DNA from: CAYFUR01 sp964346275
GTDB lineage: Bacteria; Sumerlaeota; Sumerlaeia; SLMS01
Length of the DNA: 35,863 nt
Assembly: GCA_964346275.1 (NCBI GenBank)
Contig: CAYFUR010000028.1
Location: 1 to 35,863 of the forward strand
Reading direction: 5' to 3'
Shown here: in pieces, positions 22,322-31,343 of the stretch
How the letters are laid out: each line of letters starts with the position of its first letter
Position numbering within the stretch: the stretch's first letter is position 1
Translations under genes and position numbers: made by a program
The notes under the pieces: model-generated
Told to the model about the DNA's origin: nothing
Databases searched by the model: none
Seen by the model: only the letters and a program-made list of their open reading frames with translations

Positions 22322-25300
22322 ATGCACCTTCCAGATTCCCAGTTGTTCAAGTGGTTCATTGCCCTTGTGGCCATCTTCGCCACATTGCCCCTTCAGCGAG
22401 CAACGGCCCAGGATAATCCAAACCAGGTCGTCCTCGAGGACGAAAGAGTCATCGCTCTCTTCGACGAAGCTGTTCTCCTCACCGGAGGGTTGTTCACCTA
22501 CGATGATGAGACGCGGTTCATCGATGAAGATGGCAACGAAATGACGCCGACACAGTTCACGCCACGAACCCCCGTGCGGGCGGTGGTGGACTATTTCGAT
22601 TTTACGACCGAATCCGCGAAAACAAGCCAGCTGCCTTCGTCGCTCGCGGGAGAGCTGGTCGAACTACAGCGCATCGGCGATCCGGAACCTCTTGTTCTGG
22701 CGGGAAGGATCTCTGAGATTGATGACGACGAGGAGATGTTCCTGCTCAATGGCGTCGAAGTCTATACAGACGAGAATACGGAAATCCGAACCGAATCGGA
22801 CGAGCCGCTTGAGTTCGGCGATCTGGCAGTGGATGACCTCGTTGAGGTAAGAGGCTGGGAGCGCACGCTTCCGCTTCTGACAGATCACAACAACCGCCTG
22901 CCGATTGATATTATCGCGACAGAGGTTGTGCGCCGAAATCAGCCTCAGGATCCCGTCCTGGTCGAAGGGGAGATTCAGGCCTTGAATCCGGGAGGGGACA
23001 GCACGCCGCGGTCGCTCACTGTCGACAACCAGGAGATTGAAGTCACCTCCGACACGGAAATCGTGGATCAGGACAACGAGGAGATCGGTTTTGGCGATCT
23101 CGCAGTGGGAGACCGCGTTCGTGTGTTCGCCCTGTCGGAGACCTCGTCCGGCGCGGCACAACTGGTCGCCTTCCGAATCAAGCTTCTCGACAATGACGAT
23201 GTTCTTATGTTCGAATTCATCGGTCCGATCACGGAGATGGACACGGCGGAGGAGTGCTTTGTCATGGAGGACGAGCGCAGCGTCGCGCCCGTTCCCATGC
23301 CGCTTCGGATCTGCACGAATTCCGAGACAATCATTACGAACGAAGACGGGGATGAGCTGGGTTTCGGCGATCTCCAGGAGGACGATTACGTGAAGGCCCT
23401 TGTCTATGCGCCGATCACGCTTTCTCTCGAAGAGGCGTCCTTCCTCGCGAAGGAAGTGATCGTACGGGAAGACGATTCGTCCGAGCCCATCGTGGTCGAA
23501 GGGGAAATTGATGAGATTGGGCCGTCAATCGCGCGATATAATGGATGGATCCGCGTGGCGGACCTGGAATTCCTGATTTCTCCGACGGCGGAAATTCTGG
23601 ATGAAGATGGCAACGAGATTTCTTCTTCCGACCTGAATATTGGCGATTTCGTCCGTGTCCACGGCCGGGAAATTCTGCCCGCCGTGGAGGAAGATGACGA
23701 TGACATCCCGCTGGTGGCGTTTAAGATCGAGGTGCTCGAAGATGCGCCTCCACTCACAGAGTTGCGGGGTGATGTCATCGCGATCGACGACAATGCGCGC
23801 TGCTTCGATCTGAGCGTCGCCGTCGCAAATGCCGAGCGTCTCCATGAAGTTTGCACGGACAATAGGACCTTCATCCGCAAGGCCAGTGGCGAACCGCTGG
23901 ACTTTGAAGACCTGGAGGCGGGCGATGAGGTCCTTGTGCGCGGCGAAGCCAGCGACACCGCGAACAGCCGGCTTCTCGCCGTCGAAATCGTGGTTTTTGG
24001 TTCCGACTCCCAGTTGGTTACCATCCAGGGAGCCATCCAGGCAATTGAGCAAGCGCCGGTCGCTTTCGCCGATGCCTTCGGGGTGATCATTCTTCGCGAA
24101 AAAGCGTTCATGGTAACGCCCGATACGGAGTTGATTGATCCGAATGGCGAGCCGCTTGAATTCGAGGAGTTGGAGGTGGGCGACCTGGTTCGTGCGACCG
24201 GCCGCCGGCTGGATTCAACGCGGGCCCTGCTGGCCGTGCGCGTGAAGCTCCTTCGCAACCTGCCTCCGCCCGTGCCCGTCGAATTCCGCGGAATCATCGA
24301 GTCGATCCATCCCGAACGCAGCCAACTGGTTGTGCGCGGCATCCTTGTTAAAGTGACCGATGATACGGATATCCGGGATACCAATGGCGAGGATCTTGGC
24401 TTTGGCGACCTCGAAGTCGGCAATCGCGTGAAGGTCTCCGGGGTCAGGAGTCCGGAGCGCCCGGGCGTTCTCGCACGCGAAATTCTCCTTCTCGAAGAAC
24501 CAGGCGGCCAGGTTGAGTTCACCGGTCCGATTACAGAAATTCCCTCGAATGATCCACCCACGCTCCTCGTGGCGGGCCGCGTCGTGTTTGCCACCTCGGG
24601 GACGGTGATTCTGGATCTGGACAACCGGCTGATCCGCTTCGAGGACTTGTCGATTGGCCAGATCGTCGAGGTCGAGGGCACACGCGCCAACCGCCCGGCA
24701 CCGGAAGACACGGACCGCATTCCGGCCGTCGACGCTTCCAAGATCGAAGTCGAAAGCCTTGGCAGCATTCGGTTCCACGTTTCCGGAATTCTGGGAGAAA
24801 TGGATGGAGACATCTGGTCTGTCGGGGAACGGCGCTTCCGCGTGACCGATGATACGGATTTCGCCCTTGTGAGCGGCGAGCCTCTCGAAGCGGAAGACTT
24901 CCAGTCCGGCGATTACGTGGATGTTCATGGAGAAGCACGGCCGGGCGCGCTGCCGGTTGCCCACGAAGTCATTCTGCATCCCAACCTGGATACGCCGGTC
25001 TGCCGTCCCAACATGGCCTTCGATGGACCGATCGAGGAGGTCGACACGACAGCTCAGGTTCTCGTCATCGGCGATAAAGTCGTCCGCGTGGAAGACTTCA
25101 CCCAAATCATTCGGGAAGGTGATGGGCCGATTGGCCTGGAAGACCTTTCTGTCGGTGAAATGGCCCGGGTGCGCGCCGAGGGCGATGCAACCACGGATGC
25201 CGAAGTGGTGGCCTGCACGATTCACGTGCGATCCAGTGTGGAGCCGCCTCCCAGCCACGACCATCGCATCGTAGGCGTGATTGACGAAATCGACGCCAAT

Positions 25301-26920
25301 GAACGGATGGTCTACGTGCGCGATCGCGGTATTCTTGTGACCGATGAGACGCGAATCGTCGCCCGGCGCGATGGGGAACTTGGTTTTGAGGATCTCGAAG
25401 CCGGCCAGCTCATTGATGCCCGGGGACGCTTGGATGCTGGAGACGTTCTGGTTGCCGCGCTGATCCGCGTTCAGGAAGAGAACCACCACCCGCGTCCTCC
25501 GCGCCGCCTCGTCGGCAGGGTCCAGTCCCTGGATCTTCCCACGTCGATGACCGTGCGCGGCAAGGCCATCGGCCTGCGGGATGAGACGGAATTCCGTGGT
25601 TTCAACAACACGCCTCTCGACCCGGAAGATCTGACCGTTGGCGATCTGGTCGTTGTCTGGCCGGACCACGGCGCCGACGTTCCCGCGGTTTTCCCAGAGG
25701 TGATCCCGGCCAAGCGTGTTCGCCTGCGTGCCGCGATTCTGGAAGATATAGACACGGCCAGCCAGATCCTCACGGTGGCGGGCGGTCCTGTGCAGGTGAC
25801 AAGTGGAACGGTGATTCGCGAATTGCCCGGCGAGCGAATCGATTTCAGCGATCTGGCTGTGGGTGATCTTCTCGGAATTCGCCTGAGTCCGCTGGCGATC
25901 TTCCCGCCGCAGGCCACCCATGTCTTCCGTGTCGAGCGGCCAAGCTTCTCCGGCGAGATCAATGGGATGGAACGCATCGAGGCCGAATGGCACGAGGGCC
26001 GGCCAGGCATGCGAAGCCGTGTCTCCGGAAACACCCTGGGCTTCGTCTCTCTGCCTTCCGAAATGGCAGTCGCCGAGCCGAACACGATCTACGACGTGCG
26101 CATGCGCGTGTCCACTGATGTCGCGGACCCCGCTCGGGTGCCAACATCGCGTCTTCGCGCCAACATGGCCAACTATGAAAAGGGCGCGACACTGGTCATG
26201 AATCCCGTGGCCAGCATGGCTCACGTTCCGACGCCTCAAGGCCAGGAATACAGCCTGCTCTTCGTGCCGCCCGCCGAGCTGACAGTCGCCGAAGAAGGTG
26301 ATGCGGAATTCTTCGCGTCGCTGGACATGCTCAACTTCAGTGAGGCATTCGCCGATGACGCCTTGCTCAGCATTGAATCCCTCGATGTGGTCCAGATCGC
26401 CGATTGGGCTGTCGATGTTCTCGAAACCCTGTCCCACGACGAGTTTGTCGGCGGGACTGAAGGCTGGGTCTTTGGCAGCGCGCCCGACGCCTTCACCGAG
26501 GCGAAGTTCGGCTCGGAATCGGGAGCGTTGCGGCTGGGGGCTGAGGATTATAATTCCTTCGGCTTCTGGACGAAGGACACCCGCGTCATCGCGGAACCGG
26601 GCAAGGTCTATCGCGCCCGGTTCCTGGTCTCCACCAACACCGACGATCCGAGCAAGGTGCCGACGTTCCGGCTGCGCTTGAACAGCTCGAGCTTCGAACT
26701 GGGAACAACGGTCAACGTGGATGCCGTGGGAACTGTGAGCGAAACGCTGCGTCCCGAAGCGCGGATCTACGATGTCTATCTGCGTGTGCCGGAAAACGCC
26801 TCCGGCGAAGATACGCTTTTGGCCTCGATCGACCTGCTGGGCTTCACCGAAGGCCGCGATCTCGATACGGTGATCACTCTGGAGGAGTTCTTCCTCGAGG
26901 AAATCACCCTGAACCAGTAA
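22322..26920 (+). CDS. Giant secreted DUF5666-repeat protein
   Basis: 1532 residues. AAGGAAAGG lies about 8 nt before the ATG, which opens a signal peptide (hydrophobic residues ~10-25, cleavage near RATAQ/D). Most of the protein, roughly residues 110-1200, is a tandem array of ~75-90-residue beta-rich units of DUF5666 type. Each is recognisable by a turn such as FGDLAVGDRVRV, FEDLEAGDEVLV, FEELEVGDLVRA or FSDLAVGDLLGI preceded by T/S-x-T-x-I. I count 13 clear units and one degenerate N-terminal unit. The C-terminal ~330 residues hold two copies of another domain, sharing EP(N/G)xxYxxRxxVST and DP(A/S)(R/K)VPTxRLR. The chain is very acidic. No catalytic motif, transmembrane anchor or sorting signal was seen. 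Role unknown; a fibrous surface or extracellular binding protein is plausible. Confidence 0.85.
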   Translation: MHLPDSQLFKWFIALVAIFATLPLQRATAQDNPNQVVLEDERVIALFDEAVLLTGGLFTYDDETRFIDEDGNEMTPTQFTPRTPVRAVVDYFDFTTESAKTSQLPSSLAGELVELQRIGDPEPLVLAGRISEIDDDEEMFLLNGVEVYTDENTEIRTESDEPLEFGDLAVDDLVEVRGWERTLPLLTDHNNRLPIDIIATEVVRRNQPQDPVLVEGEIQALNPGGDSTPRSLTVDNQEIEVTSDTEIVDQDNEEIGFGDLAVGDRVRVFALSETSSGAAQLVAFRIKLLDNDDVLMFEFIGPITEMDTAEECFVMEDERSVAPVPMPLRICTNSETIITNEDGDELGFGDLQEDDYVKALVYAPITLSLEEASFLAKEVIVREDDSSEPIVVEGEIDEIGPSIARYNGWIRVADLEFLISPTAEILDEDGNEISSSDLNIGDFVRVHGREILPAVEEDDDDIPLVAFKIEVLEDAPPLTELRGDVIAIDDNARCFDLSVAVANAERLHEVCTDNRTFIRKASGEPLDFEDLEAGDEVLVRGEASDTANSRLLAVEIVVFGSDSQLVTIQGAIQAIEQAPVAFADAFGVIILREKAFMVTPDTELIDPNGEPLEFEELEVGDLVRATGRRLDSTRALLAVRVKLLRNLPPPVPVEFRGIIESIHPERSQLVVRGILVKVTDDTDIRDTNGEDLGFGDLEVGNRVKVSGVRSPERPGVLAREILLLEEPGGQVEFTGPITEIPSNDPPTLLVAGRVVFATSGTVILDLDNRLIRFEDLSIGQIVEVEGTRANRPAPEDTDRIPAVDASKIEVESLGSIRFHVSGILGEMDGDIWSVGERRFRVTDDTDFALVSGEPLEAEDFQSGDYVDVHGEARPGALPVAHEVILHPNLDTPVCRPNMAFDGPIEEVDTTAQVLVIGDKVVRVEDFTQIIREGDGPIGLEDLSVGEMARVRAEGDATTDAEVVACTIHVRSSVEPPPSHDHRIVGVIDEIDANERMVYVRDRGILVTDETRIVARRDGELGFEDLEAGQLIDARGRLDAGDVLVAALIRVQEENHHPRPPRRLVGRVQSLDLPTSMTVRGKAIGLRDETEFRGFNNTPLDPEDLTVGDLVVVWPDHGADVPAVFPEVIPAKRVRLRAAILEDIDTASQILTVAGGPVQVTSGTVIRELPGERIDFSDLAVGDLLGIRLSPLAIFPPQATHVFRVERPSFSGEINGMERIEAEWHEGRPGMRSRVSGNTLGFVSLPSEMAVAEPNTIYDVRMRVSTDVADPARVPTSRLRANMANYEKGATLVMNPVASMAHVPTPQGQEYSLLFVPPAELTVAEEGDAEFFASLDMLNFSEAFADDALLSIESLDVVQIADWAVDVLETLSHDEFVGGTEGWVFGSAPDAFTEAKFGSESGALRLGAEDYNSFGFWTKDTRVIAEPGKVYRARFLVSTNTDDPSKVPTFRLRLNSSSFELGTTVNVDAVGTVSETLRPEARIYDVYLRVPENASGEDTLLASIDLLGFTEGRDLDTVITLEEFFLEEITLNQ
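22680..25935 (+). repeat. Tandem coding array of DUF5666-like units
   Basis: Thirteen in-frame units with the recurring core (L/I)-x-(F/x)-(G/E)-D-L-x-(V/A)-G-D-x-V, each about 230-280 nt long. Copies are well diverged in DNA, indicating old duplications under protein-level constraint rather than recent slippage. Confidence 0.8.
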
Positions 26921-26946
26921 ACGCGCCGAAAACCCCCAACTGAATC

Positions 26947-26981
26947 GGGCCGCTCTCCTTCGAGGAGGGCGGCCCTTTCTT
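26947..26981. terminator. Terminator after the DUF5666 gene
   Basis: 13-bp stem with one G-T pair (26947-26959 and 26963-26975), TCG loop, then TTTCTT. It is the plus-strand terminator for the giant gene and abuts the stop of the convergent membrane-protein gene. Confidence 0.85.
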
Positions 26982-28518
26982 ATCGCTGCTGATACCAGTG
27001 CATCCGGAATTCGCGTTCGAGGCGGCGGATCTGTTCGTAGTCCATCATTTCGAGCCTGGCCTCTTGCCGCTCGCCCATGCGAAGAAAAAGGCGGGCAGAC
27101 CGTTCGAAATCGAATTGGCGATAACGAGAGCCTCGCGCTTGATCGTCGATTTGAAGCCCCAGGTGCATCGCGGCCCAAAGAGCGATATACACGAAAGGCA
27201 CGACGGGGGAAAGCAGGCGGGTGTCCCAGGCCAGGACGATTGCGGCCGCCATGACCGGCATGGCGGCCAGGTGGAGCAGAACCCGATCGCCCGCACCCGT
27301 ATAGAAAAACAATGCATGGAGAACGAGCAGGCCGAGAAGCGCCGCCCATTCCCAAGGCAGCCTCCGAAGAAATAGTAGGAAAAGGAGTCCGGCCCAGCCG
27401 GCGGCCATGGTGGCATCGGGGCGGAGCGTGGTCAGCCGCAGCATTTCACTCTGGCGGCGTATATACGAAGGGTTATAGGCCCCGGCCGCGTCCCGTGCTC
27501 CCAGAAAACGGCGGAGCTTGATCGACAGGACCGCTGGGATCGAGCCTCGGTAGGCCTTCAGGTCGAGAGTGGTCCCGACGGCGTGGAGAAACCGGCCTTC
27601 GCTCGCCATCATGACAGCGAGATCCGGCGGGCCTTCACTTTGCCTCTCTGCTCGCGGGTGGACCGTTTCGGAAAAGGCCCATGCGGGATGGCCGACAATG
27701 GGCAGAAAGTTGCCATCGGCTGCATCATTCCTGGCGCAAAGGGCCACCGCCAGGATCAGCAGCGGAAGAATCGCCGCGGCGCCCTGGCGCGGGGAGATGG
27801 GAATCTTCCAGAGCCAAATCGCGAGGGGAGCAAGCAAGACTCCCCAGAAGAAAAAGGACCGCATCCAGATTCCGAACCCAAGGGCCAGGCCGGGGAGAAT
27901 CCAGGACAGTATCTCTCCAGGTCGGTCGCGCAAGCGCAGAAAAGCGCCCAGGATGGCAACCAGTGCGACTCCTTCCCAGAGCCATGGTCCAGTGGTCAGC
28001 GTCGCCAGCACCAGCGATTGATGCGACGCGGCGAGGATTCCCGCAATTGCGCCGGCGCGCCGGCTGGAAAAGAACCCGGCGGTGATGGACGCGATGCCGG
28101 CCGCAAGAATTCCCCCAGCGAGAATGGCGGCAAAGGTATAGACGGCAAGTGTGCCCGTGAGGGAAAAACTGGCCGCCATGAGATAAATCGCCAGGCTGCC
28201 GCGGGGAAGCCGGCCCTCCATCCAGTCCTGCCAGAGATCCGGGGCCTGGCGGAGCGTCCCGCGATCAACGAGCAGGTTGGGTCCTTCCAGCAGCCAATTT
28301 CCCTCCATGGCGACTTCCTGGGCTTTCTGGAAGTAAAACCACGGCTCCGTGCCGGTCCATTCGTGCATGGAACCAACTGGGTGGCCGGCAAGGTCGACGA
28401 AGGCGAGGAACCGGCAGATCACGGCCAAAAGAAAGACGAAGAGGAGTGCGCCCTGCCAATGACGTTCATCGTTGAGCGAGAGGCCGGGAAGGCGCAGCTT
28501 TTCGAGCAGGCGATTCAT
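26980..28518 (-). CDS. Polytopic membrane protein, possible GT-C/GT39-like glycosyltransferase
   Basis: 512 residues with about ten predicted hydrophobic segments, the first at ~25-45. The first outside loop, HEWTGTEPWFYFQKAQEVAMEG, has acidic residues followed by an A-x5-G pattern reminiscent of the first loop of GT-C enzymes (PMT/ArnT/STT3 type), where an acidic residue is catalytic. Later helices alternate with short loops, and there is a charged, soluble C-terminal ~65 residues rich in Arg and Glu (RLEREFRM). If GT-C, it would transfer a sugar from a polyprenyl-phosphate donor outside the membrane. The assignment rests on topology and that loop only. No clear Shine-Dalgarno precedes the ATG at 28518. 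It is divergent from the L,D-transpeptidase gene. Confidence 0.6.
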   Translation of the reverse strand: MNRLLEKLRLPGLSLNDERHWQGALLFVFLLAVICRFLAFVDLAGHPVGSMHEWTGTEPWFYFQKAQEVAMEGNWLLEGPNLLVDRGTLRQAPDLWQDWMEGRLPRGSLAIYLMAASFSLTGTLAVYTFAAILAGGILAAGIASITAGFFSSRRAGAIAGILAASHQSLVLATLTTGPWLWEGVALVAILGAFLRLRDRPGEILSWILPGLALGFGIWMRSFFFWGVLLAPLAIWLWKIPISPRQGAAAILPLLILAVALCARNDAADGNFLPIVGHPAWAFSETVHPRAERQSEGPPDLAVMMASEGRFLHAVGTTLDLKAYRGSIPAVLSIKLRRFLGARDAAGAYNPSYIRRQSEMLRLTTLRPDATMAAGWAGLLFLLFLRRLPWEWAALLGLLVLHALFFYTGAGDRVLLHLAAMPVMAAAIVLAWDTRLLSPVVPFVYIALWAAMHLGLQIDDQARGSRYRQFDFERSARLFLRMGERQEARLEMMDYEQIRRLEREFRMHWYQQR

Positions 28519-28720
28519 GCCGTGGATTCTGAGCGGCAGTGCTGGTAGGAAGGCAATTCCCTTTCTCGCTCAGAAGACACAAAGCGGGAAAAAACCACCC
28601 CAAATTTATTTGACATTGTTCTGACCTCCGTGGCGCAAATCGGGATGACGACAGCATTGTCTGTGTCATTTCCCATATCCTGTTGGCTGTCGCCCCAGCA
28701 CTCGTTCGAGAGGAAGCAAA
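28519..28720. promoter_or_regulatory. Divergent promoter region, membrane protein / L,D-transpeptidase
   Basis: 202 bp. TTGACA at 28610-28615 is a perfect plus-strand -35, but the best -10 candidate (GCAAAT) is poor and needs 19-nt spacing. The region from 28590 to 28620 is the most AT-rich. Nothing else is supported. Confidence 0.3.
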
Positions 28721-29932
28721 ATGAAACGTGCACTCGCCATTGGCGTCATCCTGGCCGTGATCATCGGCGCAGGAACCCTTATTGGCCTGAATCACAGCAG
28801 TTCTTCGATCCCACCGGCAGAGCTGAACCAGAAGCTGCTTCTCGCCGAGAAGTTCATCGACAATGGAGACGCGGACAAGGCCCTTGGCGTTTTTGAGGAA
28901 ATGGAGGCCAAAGGGCAGGAGTGGGGCCCCAGCGGCGAAGCCGTGCGTCTTGCCGCGCTGAATCGCGCCGGACAACACGAAGCAGTGGCGAGCGGGGCGG
29001 AAGACTTTCTCGAGAACTATCCAGATTCGAAGGAAAAAACCCGGGTGGAGCTTGTGCGGCTGACCTCGGAGCTGGCCACATCGGGCCTGGGAAATTCTTC
29101 GCTTCGCCAATCCGTCGAAAAGTTCCTCTCGAACAATCCGGATCATCCCGGCGCCATCAAGCTGCATATCGCCCTGGCGGAGCAGGAAATCAGCCTGGGG
29201 GATTATGGGTCGGCACAGCGGCGCCTCTCGCGCATCATTGCCTCCACCGAAGACGACGCGGCGGTTTTGCGCCTGGCCGAGCCATTGGGCCGCGCGAACC
29301 TGGAGAAGCTCTACTCGCCAGCTCTCGGAGAAGCGGACTTCACCTATACGGTCCAGCGTGGAGATACGATCAACGGCATCGCCAATGAATACGACATCAC
29401 GGAAGAACTCCTCATGCGCTGCAATAATATCGATGATCCGCGCAAGCTGCGCGTGGGCCAGCGCCTGAAAGTTCCCAATGTCGATTTTTCCCTCACCGTG
29501 GATGTGGCGGCAAACACGCTTATGCTCAAGAACCACGGCGAGATTTTCAAAATCTATCCTGTCCGCACGGGCCGCGAACCGGGATCAACCCCGACGGGCC
29601 AGTTCAAGATCATCAACAAGAAAACGAATCCGACCTGGCGGCCGGGGAATGGATATAAGTATCTGCCCGGCGACCCGAACAATGAATTGGGCACACGATG
29701 GATGGCCTTCCAGGGGGATCTTTACGGAATCCATGGCACGGTGCATCCAGACACCGTGGGCCAATATGCAAGCAATGGTTGTGTGGGAATGAAAATGGAC
29801 GAAGTGGAGGAACTCTTTAACCTGATTACCGTCGGTACTCCGCTGGAGATCAAGGGCGAGCAGGATCTGGAGCGCCACGATCGCGTCCCCGAGCCAAATG
29901 TTCCTCCTCCGCAACAGGTCGCCAGAAACTGA
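28721..29932 (+). CDS. L,D-transpeptidase (YkuD) with LysM domain and helical repeat region
   Basis: 403 residues. An N-terminal membrane anchor or uncleaved signal (residues ~4-23) is followed by TPR-like helices (~33-195), a LysM peptidoglycan-binding domain (~208-252; YTVQRGDTINGIA to VGQRLKVP) and a YkuD catalytic domain (~256-378). The catalytic text is IHGT (His338) and SNGCVGM (Cys354); the Arg that usually follows the Cys-Val in SxGCxR is Gly here. The enzyme would make 3-3 cross-links in peptidoglycan or anchor a protein to it, in the periplasm. GAGGAAG about 6 nt before the ATG supports the start. A terminator follows, so the gene is probably monocistronic. Confidence 0.9.
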   Translation: MKRALAIGVILAVIIGAGTLIGLNHSSSSIPPAELNQKLLLAEKFIDNGDADKALGVFEEMEAKGQEWGPSGEAVRLAALNRAGQHEAVASGAEDFLENYPDSKEKTRVELVRLTSELATSGLGNSSLRQSVEKFLSNNPDHPGAIKLHIALAEQEISLGDYGSAQRRLSRIIASTEDDAAVLRLAEPLGRANLEKLYSPALGEADFTYTVQRGDTINGIANEYDITEELLMRCNNIDDPRKLRVGQRLKVPNVDFSLTVDVAANTLMLKNHGEIFKIYPVRTGREPGSTPTGQFKIINKKTNPTWRPGNGYKYLPGDPNNELGTRWMAFQGDLYGIHGTVHPDTVGQYASNGCVGMKMDEVEELFNLITVGTPLEIKGEQDLERHDRVPEPNVPPPQQVARN

Positions 29933-29948
29933 TCGACTCGCGAGGCTT

Positions 29949-29978
29949 TCCCGGGCAGCTTGCCCGGGATTTCCTTTT
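29949..29978 (+). terminator. Terminator after the L,D-transpeptidase gene
   Basis: 9-bp stem TCCCGGGCA (29949-29957) and TGCCCGGGA (29961-29969) with a 3-nt loop, followed by TTTCCTTTT. Reasonable intrinsic terminator. Confidence 0.75.
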
Positions 29979-30013
29979 AGAGAAACCAGGTGACGGCGAA
30001 CGCGGAGAAACCA

Positions 30014-31159
30014 ATGCGCTGGCTGAATCTTGTGCCGATCGCGGGGCTTGTTGTTTTGCTTCCGCCCGCGCTGATGCTTCAACGCGAAGCGCTCGCCATT
30101 GGCTATCATCCTGCGATCCCGCTTGCGATCCCAGCATTGATTGCCGGTGTCTATTCGGCCGGGGAAAACGCGTCACTTCCGGCGGGGGTTCGCCACGTCT
30201 ATCTGCTGCATTACGCGGCCCTTGCGGGGTTCGCATCCCTGGCATGGATATTCCCGCTCTTTGTCTATATAAACTGGCCGGAATGGGCGTCACTTCTTTT
30301 GGCGGGCGGACTTCTCGTTGCCGGGCCATGGACCTTCGGCCACCTCGTGGCATGCGCCGTTCCGTCCAAGCGCAATGCATTCGCCCTGGCTGGGTGCGCC
30401 ACAGTGGTGGCGATGGGGTTCTGGAGGGTCGGCAGCCTGCCATTCACAATCGGCTTCCTCGCCCTTCTGGTTTGGCCCTCTTCGGCATTTCATCCGGAAT
30501 CGAGGCAGCAGGGAAAATCCGGAGCGGGACGCGCTGTTTTCTTCTTCATTTTGCTTAACGGCATTCTCGGCCTTGGCTTGATTCCCGTCCTTGTTCTTGG
30601 GATTATGGGCCTTGTCAATGCGCAGATGGGAGAGTCCCCTGGGGCGGCGCTCTGGCTTGAGAGGGCATCGGGTCCGGATTCGCCGGTTGTCTTGATCGCT
30701 ATACGCTGGGTTGGTGGAATTGCGGCAATGCTGCTCGGCGGCGCGGCGGTTTTCGCCTGGCATGGCGGCGGGGCATCGCGCCTTCGTCTATACGCCTGCG
30801 CTGGATTGGGGATCGCGGGTGCTGTCGCCGGAGGGCAGGCAACAATCCAGGCGGCTGTTTTCGCGGCGCTGCTTGTCATTGCCGCCGTTGTTCTTGCGAG
30901 CGCCGGGCTGGCCGTTTCTCCACGGGGTGAACGATGGCCGGCCGCGCTGGTGGCGGCTGCCGCCGGGATGACTCTCGGCCTTCAATGCGCTGCGCCGATT
31001 CTTCCGACGCCGGCCTGGGGGGCTTTGCTCTGGCTCCTCGAGGCTCTCGTTCTGGGTCTGCTGTGGGCTGGTGCTTATTGGTTTGGTCTTCGGAAGATAC
31101 GAGCCAGCATCGAGGAAACGGAAACATCAGACCGGCCATCCCACGTCCCACCAGCGTGA
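30014..31159 (+). CDS. Polytopic inner-membrane protein of unknown function
   Basis: 381 residues, about ten hydrophobic helices and short loops. The ATG at 30014 is preceded by GGAG (30004-30007) with 6-nt spacing. An in-frame GTG at 29990 would add eight residues but has no good site. The sequence is dominated by Ala/Gly/Leu/Val helices; notable loops are YSAGENASLPAGVRH and a charged cytoplasmic-type tail RKIRASIEETETSD. I recognise no family motif, transporter signature or catalytic residue. It lies between the L,D-transpeptidase and mutS2, and the 184-bp gap to mutS2 holds no clear gene or terminator. Could be a small-solute transporter or an envelope-assembly protein; undetermined. Confidence 0.7.
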   Translation: MRWLNLVPIAGLVVLLPPALMLQREALAIGYHPAIPLAIPALIAGVYSAGENASLPAGVRHVYLLHYAALAGFASLAWIFPLFVYINWPEWASLLLAGGLLVAGPWTFGHLVACAVPSKRNAFALAGCATVVAMGFWRVGSLPFTIGFLALLVWPSSAFHPESRQQGKSGAGRAVFFFILLNGILGLGLIPVLVLGIMGLVNAQMGESPGAALWLERASGPDSPVVLIAIRWVGGIAAMLLGGAAVFAWHGGGASRLRLYACAGLGIAGAVAGGQATIQAAVFAALLVIAAVVLASAGLAVSPRGERWPAALVAAAAGMTLGLQCAAPILPTPAWGALLWLLEALVLGLLWAGAYWFGLRKIRASIEETETSDRPSHVPPA

Positions 31160-31343
31160 GAACCCATCCCGGGGTCCAGCCCGGCGGCTTGAAGCCTTGC
31201 TCCTGGTTGTGCGCGAGTTTCCGGGAGCGGAGACGTCACAACCTGTGATCCAGACGAGGACGGATCGTGTCCCGGGCAATGATTGGATTCCCGCTTGCCT
31301 GAGAGCGTTCCGTGGCGAAGATGGGCGCCGCGAGGTTGGATGC

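Noticed and set aside
24215..27355. 1046-residue minus-strand open frame
   Set aside because: It is antisense to the DUF5666 gene and the end of the membrane-protein gene. It has no ribosome-binding site or recognisable domain, and long antisense frames are expected in GC-rich coding DNA.
31071..31343. N-terminal extension of MutS2
   Set aside because: The frame is open, but the standard MutS2 N-terminus begins at 31344 with its own ribosome-binding site, and the extension overlaps the upstream membrane-protein gene.
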